In this document: in pieces, positions 62,015 through 64,000 of the stretch
Layout of the letters: every line of letters starts with the position of its first letter
How positions within the stretch are numbered: position 1 is the stretch's first letter
Origin: JBHJHP01 sp042219825
Lineage (GTDB): Bacteria; Bacteroidota; Bacteroidia; Bacteroidales; UBA5342
Reading direction: 5' to 3'
Length of the DNA: 64,000 nucleotides
NCBI RefSeq assembly: GCF_042219825.1
Contig: NZ_JBHJHQ010000007.1
Location: 62,001-126,000, forward strand
Program-made: the position numbers and the translations under genes
Notes under the pieces: model-generated
What the model saw: only the letters and a program-made list of their open reading frames with translations
Told to the model about the DNA's origin: nothing
Database searches by the model: none

Positions 62015-63592
62015 ATGCGATCTTCAATACTTATAGCGCTACTGACCGGATATGTTTCCTTACTATTTTCACAGGAAAACGTTCAATTGAATTACAGCGA
62101 ACCGGAATTTACAACCGTTCAGAATATTATTTCGGCTGTTGACAGTCGGGATGGCGTACTTCAGGTTTTAAAAAAGGATCATAAAAAAGATTTTTATGTT
62201 GAATCTTACAACTCCGATGACTTAAAGCTGATAAATACGGAGGAGATAAAGCTTTCAGCGGCAAATAATGCTTCATTCTATTTCACACCGGTGGATCTGG
62301 TGAACCTCAACAATGAAAATTATTTGGTTCTTTCTGCAATAGATCCGGGAAATATGAAGCAGTACATCGCTATTCAACAATTTGATAAAACCGGTAAAGC
62401 AGTTGGTAAAATTAAACAAATCGGATCATTTAAGATCGGGGAATTATTTGAACAATACAGCATGAAGGTGGTAACTTCGGCAAATCATACTTTTCTCACA
62501 GTGATGGCTCCCGTCAGTACTACTGATGATGCCGTATTCACGTCCGAATTCATATTATACAATGCCACTAACCAATCTATAGGGTATTATCTTCTGACTA
62601 CAGATTATGAAGCCCAATGGACCAACGTAGGAAAACTAAGAGTGACAGATTCAGGTCGCATTATTGTCGCCATTTCAGAACGAAAAAACAACCAGTTGAG
62701 GCCCAGCTACATGAAGGAAATAAAACTGGATCTTTACATCAGTCAAGCGGACAATACATTTAAAACCGTGGATGTCTATTCTCTGGATTATGAGTATTCC
62801 ACATTTGATTATCGACTGTCACCTGATCAGAATAACATTGAGTGCTGGGGCATGTATTCAGATGTAGATAACAGGTTTGGAGGAGATGAAGCCAATGGTC
62901 TGTTTAATATTACTATTGATGTTGAAACAGGATTGTTGAAACAAGATGTAAAACAACCATTTAAAAAGGATATTATAGCAGACCTTCTGAATACAAAAGA
63001 ATCAAAATTAAATAAGCACAAAGGTCTGCCCAAACAATATAAAATCATTGATGTTATATTTCGCGGAAAAGAAAGATGGCTGGTTTTTGATAATGTTATT
63101 TACAGAAAGTATAATACATATGATCCCAGATACGGGTCTTATGTTCATAATGATTTTTACCAGTTTGGATCCGCTATAATTATAAAAACTGACAAAAGCT
63201 GCGAGGTGTCCGATTACACCGTTATCCCTAAAAAGCAGTGGTCATTCAACGATAACGGCGTATACAGCTCGATGATGGTAAAAGAGAAAGGAGACAGAAT
63301 TCTGCTTTTCTTCAACGATTTTATAAAAAGCACAACAGCTGAGAAGATTCCTGAAGCAGAAGTAAAAAGAATGGACGACCCACTGAAATCAGGACTTTTT
63401 ATGGCGGTAATAAACACGGATGGCACGTGGTCAAAAGCACTGATAAAAAACAACCTGGAGGACAAAAAACTTATTTTCACCCGCTCTGATCTGGCAAACG
63501 AAAAAAACGTACAGTTTGGATTATTTTCTGAAAAAGTCTTCTCAGATAAAGAAAACGGATTAAACCTGGGAATATATAAGCTATCGTACTGA
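62015..63592 (+). CDS. secreted protein of unknown function
   Basis: The 525-residue protein has a signal peptide (MRSSILIALLTGYVSLLFSQ) and a long beta-rich mature part with repeated strand patterns of 'F..Y......G' type, compatible with a beta-propeller-like architecture, but no known motif was recognised. There are only two cysteines in the mature chain and no C-terminal type IX sorting signal ('LGIYKLSY' at the end). It is flanked by the NuoEFG-like operon and a convergent GNAT-like gene, without functional hints. No function is proposed. Confidence 0.75.
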   Translation: MRSSILIALLTGYVSLLFSQENVQLNYSEPEFTTVQNIISAVDSRDGVLQVLKKDHKKDFYVESYNSDDLKLINTEEIKLSAANNASFYFTPVDLVNLNNENYLVLSAIDPGNMKQYIAIQQFDKTGKAVGKIKQIGSFKIGELFEQYSMKVVTSANHTFLTVMAPVSTTDDAVFTSEFILYNATNQSIGYYLLTTDYEAQWTNVGKLRVTDSGRIIVAISERKNNQLRPSYMKEIKLDLYISQADNTFKTVDVYSLDYEYSTFDYRLSPDQNNIECWGMYSDVDNRFGGDEANGLFNITIDVETGLLKQDVKQPFKKDIIADLLNTKESKLNKHKGLPKQYKIIDVIFRGKERWLVFDNVIYRKYNTYDPRYGSYVHNDFYQFGSAIIIKTDKSCEVSDYTVIPKKQWSFNDNGVYSSMMVKEKGDRILLFFNDFIKSTTAEKIPEAEVKRMDDPLKSGLFMAVINTDGTWSKALIKNNLEDKKLIFTRSDLANEKNVQFGLFSEKVFSDKENGLNLGIYKLSY

Positions 63593-63593
63593 T

Positions 63594-64000
63594 TTAACCT
63601 ATTTTTTTTTCAAAGATCCGGTATTTCTTATAGATCGTATAGTCCTGCCGTTCCATTAAGGCCCGCATGCGAACATTTTCCTCCATAATCAAATGACTGT
63701 CAAGCGTAGTCAGTTTTCCTTTATTGGCAGATTCAAACAAGGCCACAGTCATCAGGGCATCAATGCCTGAATTCTGAAGATTGGTCTTCACGCATCCCAA
63801 CAGCAGGTTTAATTGCTTTGTGGTTTTAAATGAGCGCAAAATATATGCAAACCCAATTGGGAATAACTTCCCTTTTGCTTGTTTAAATCCTTTACTTATA
63901 TCCGGCATGGCCACAATAAAGGCAACAACATTGTTGTCAGGATCAACCACAACTTTGATGTATTCATGATTTAATAACGGCAAAAACCTCTCGGAAAATT
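63594..64000 (-). CDS. C-terminal part of a GNAT-like protein, 5' end outside window
   Basis: The frame is open through the right edge ('FSERFLPLLNHEYIKVVVDPDNNVVAFIVAMPDISKGFKQAKGKLFPIGFAYILRSF...'); the listed ATG at 63983 is internal. About 135 residues are visible. The 'VVVDPDNNVVAFIVAMPD' strand-turn and the C-terminal 'ALMERQDYTIYKKYRIFEK' are typical of a Bacteroidota family annotated as GNAT-type acetyltransferases of ~370 residues. Substrate is unknown. It converges with the secreted protein gene 1 bp away. Confidence 0.65.
   Translation of the reverse strand, partial: FSERFLPLLNHEYIKVVVDPDNNVVAFIVAMPDISKGFKQAKGKLFPIGFAYILRSFKTTKQLNLLLGCVKTNLQNSGIDALMTVALFESANKGKLTTLDSHLIMEENVRMRALMERQDYTIYKKYRIFEKKIG

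Overview
The window reads as a chromosomal segment of a Bacteroidota bacterium, most likely an anaerobic or facultative member near Bacteroidales/Marinilabiliales. The evidence is: gliding/type IX secretion genes (gldF, gldG, porT); a secreted protein ending in a type IX sorting domain; a SusC-like/TonB-type barrel; menaquinone biosynthesis (ubiE/menG); repeated TAnnTTTG promoter -7 boxes; and fermentative redox enzymes (an [FeFe]-hydrogenase, a NuoEFG-like flavin/iron-sulfur complex, and a 2-hydroxyacyl-CoA-dehydratase-type activase). No rRNA, CRISPR array, prophage or intact insertion sequence is visible.

Layout. 1-9 kb: end of an M23/LysM peptidase; a one-gene four-helix-bundle cassette between 64-bp direct repeats beside tRNA-Arg; gldFG; dnaN; a DEDDh exonuclease; a FAH-family hydrolase; an acyl-CoA synthetase. 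9.5-12.6 kb: sucC, tRNA-fMet, a GIY-YIG gene bounded by a duplicated 3' end of that tRNA, and a lipoprotein serine hydrolase. 12.6-24.5 kb is accessory in character: a giant activase/dehydratase-like protein, a secreted repeat protein with BACON and sorting domains, an outer-membrane receptor, an exported one-Cys peroxiredoxin, and long AT-rich gaps with a 21-bp tandem motif at two places. 24.9-35.6 kb: an ABC exporter, a broken 3-phytase remnant, a heavy-metal RND efflux locus (adaptor, RND-TolC fusion, Fur-like regulator with its own operator), a second lipoprotein serine hydrolase, and a decayed duplication joined to a PAP2-like fragment.

35.7-55 kb is mostly housekeeping: an M23 peptidase, a coiled-coil protein plus zapA, rny, a DAO oxidoreductase, a methionine/cystathionine lyase divergent from an Lrp regulator, ogt, a two-part FAD/Fe-S dehydrogenase, a short ssb, an [FeFe]-hydrogenase, a COG2509-like flavoprotein with porT and ubiE, zwf-pgl, and a PlsC-like acyltransferase. 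55-61.7 kb is one leftward operon: NuoE-like, NuoF-like, a 1231-residue NuoG/GltD/molybdopterin-domain fusion, and a rubrerythrin-like protein. The window ends with a secreted protein of unknown function and the C-terminal part of a GNAT-like protein.

How it works together: zwf-pgl produce NADPH, and sucC serves the succinate/TCA branch. The NuoEFG-GltD complex has binding sites expected for NADH, NADPH and low-potential iron-sulfur carriers, and the separate hydrogenase could dispose of low-potential electrons as H2. GldF/GldG/PorT relate to surface motility and secretion of proteins such as the sorting-domain protein at 18.0-20.4 kb. The most unusual items are the two single-gene cassettes at tRNA 3' ends, the NuoG-GltD-Mo fusion lacking a Sec/Cys ligand, the double-activase giant protein, and the patchwork of duplicated and broken genes at 26.6 and 35.2-35.7 kb.
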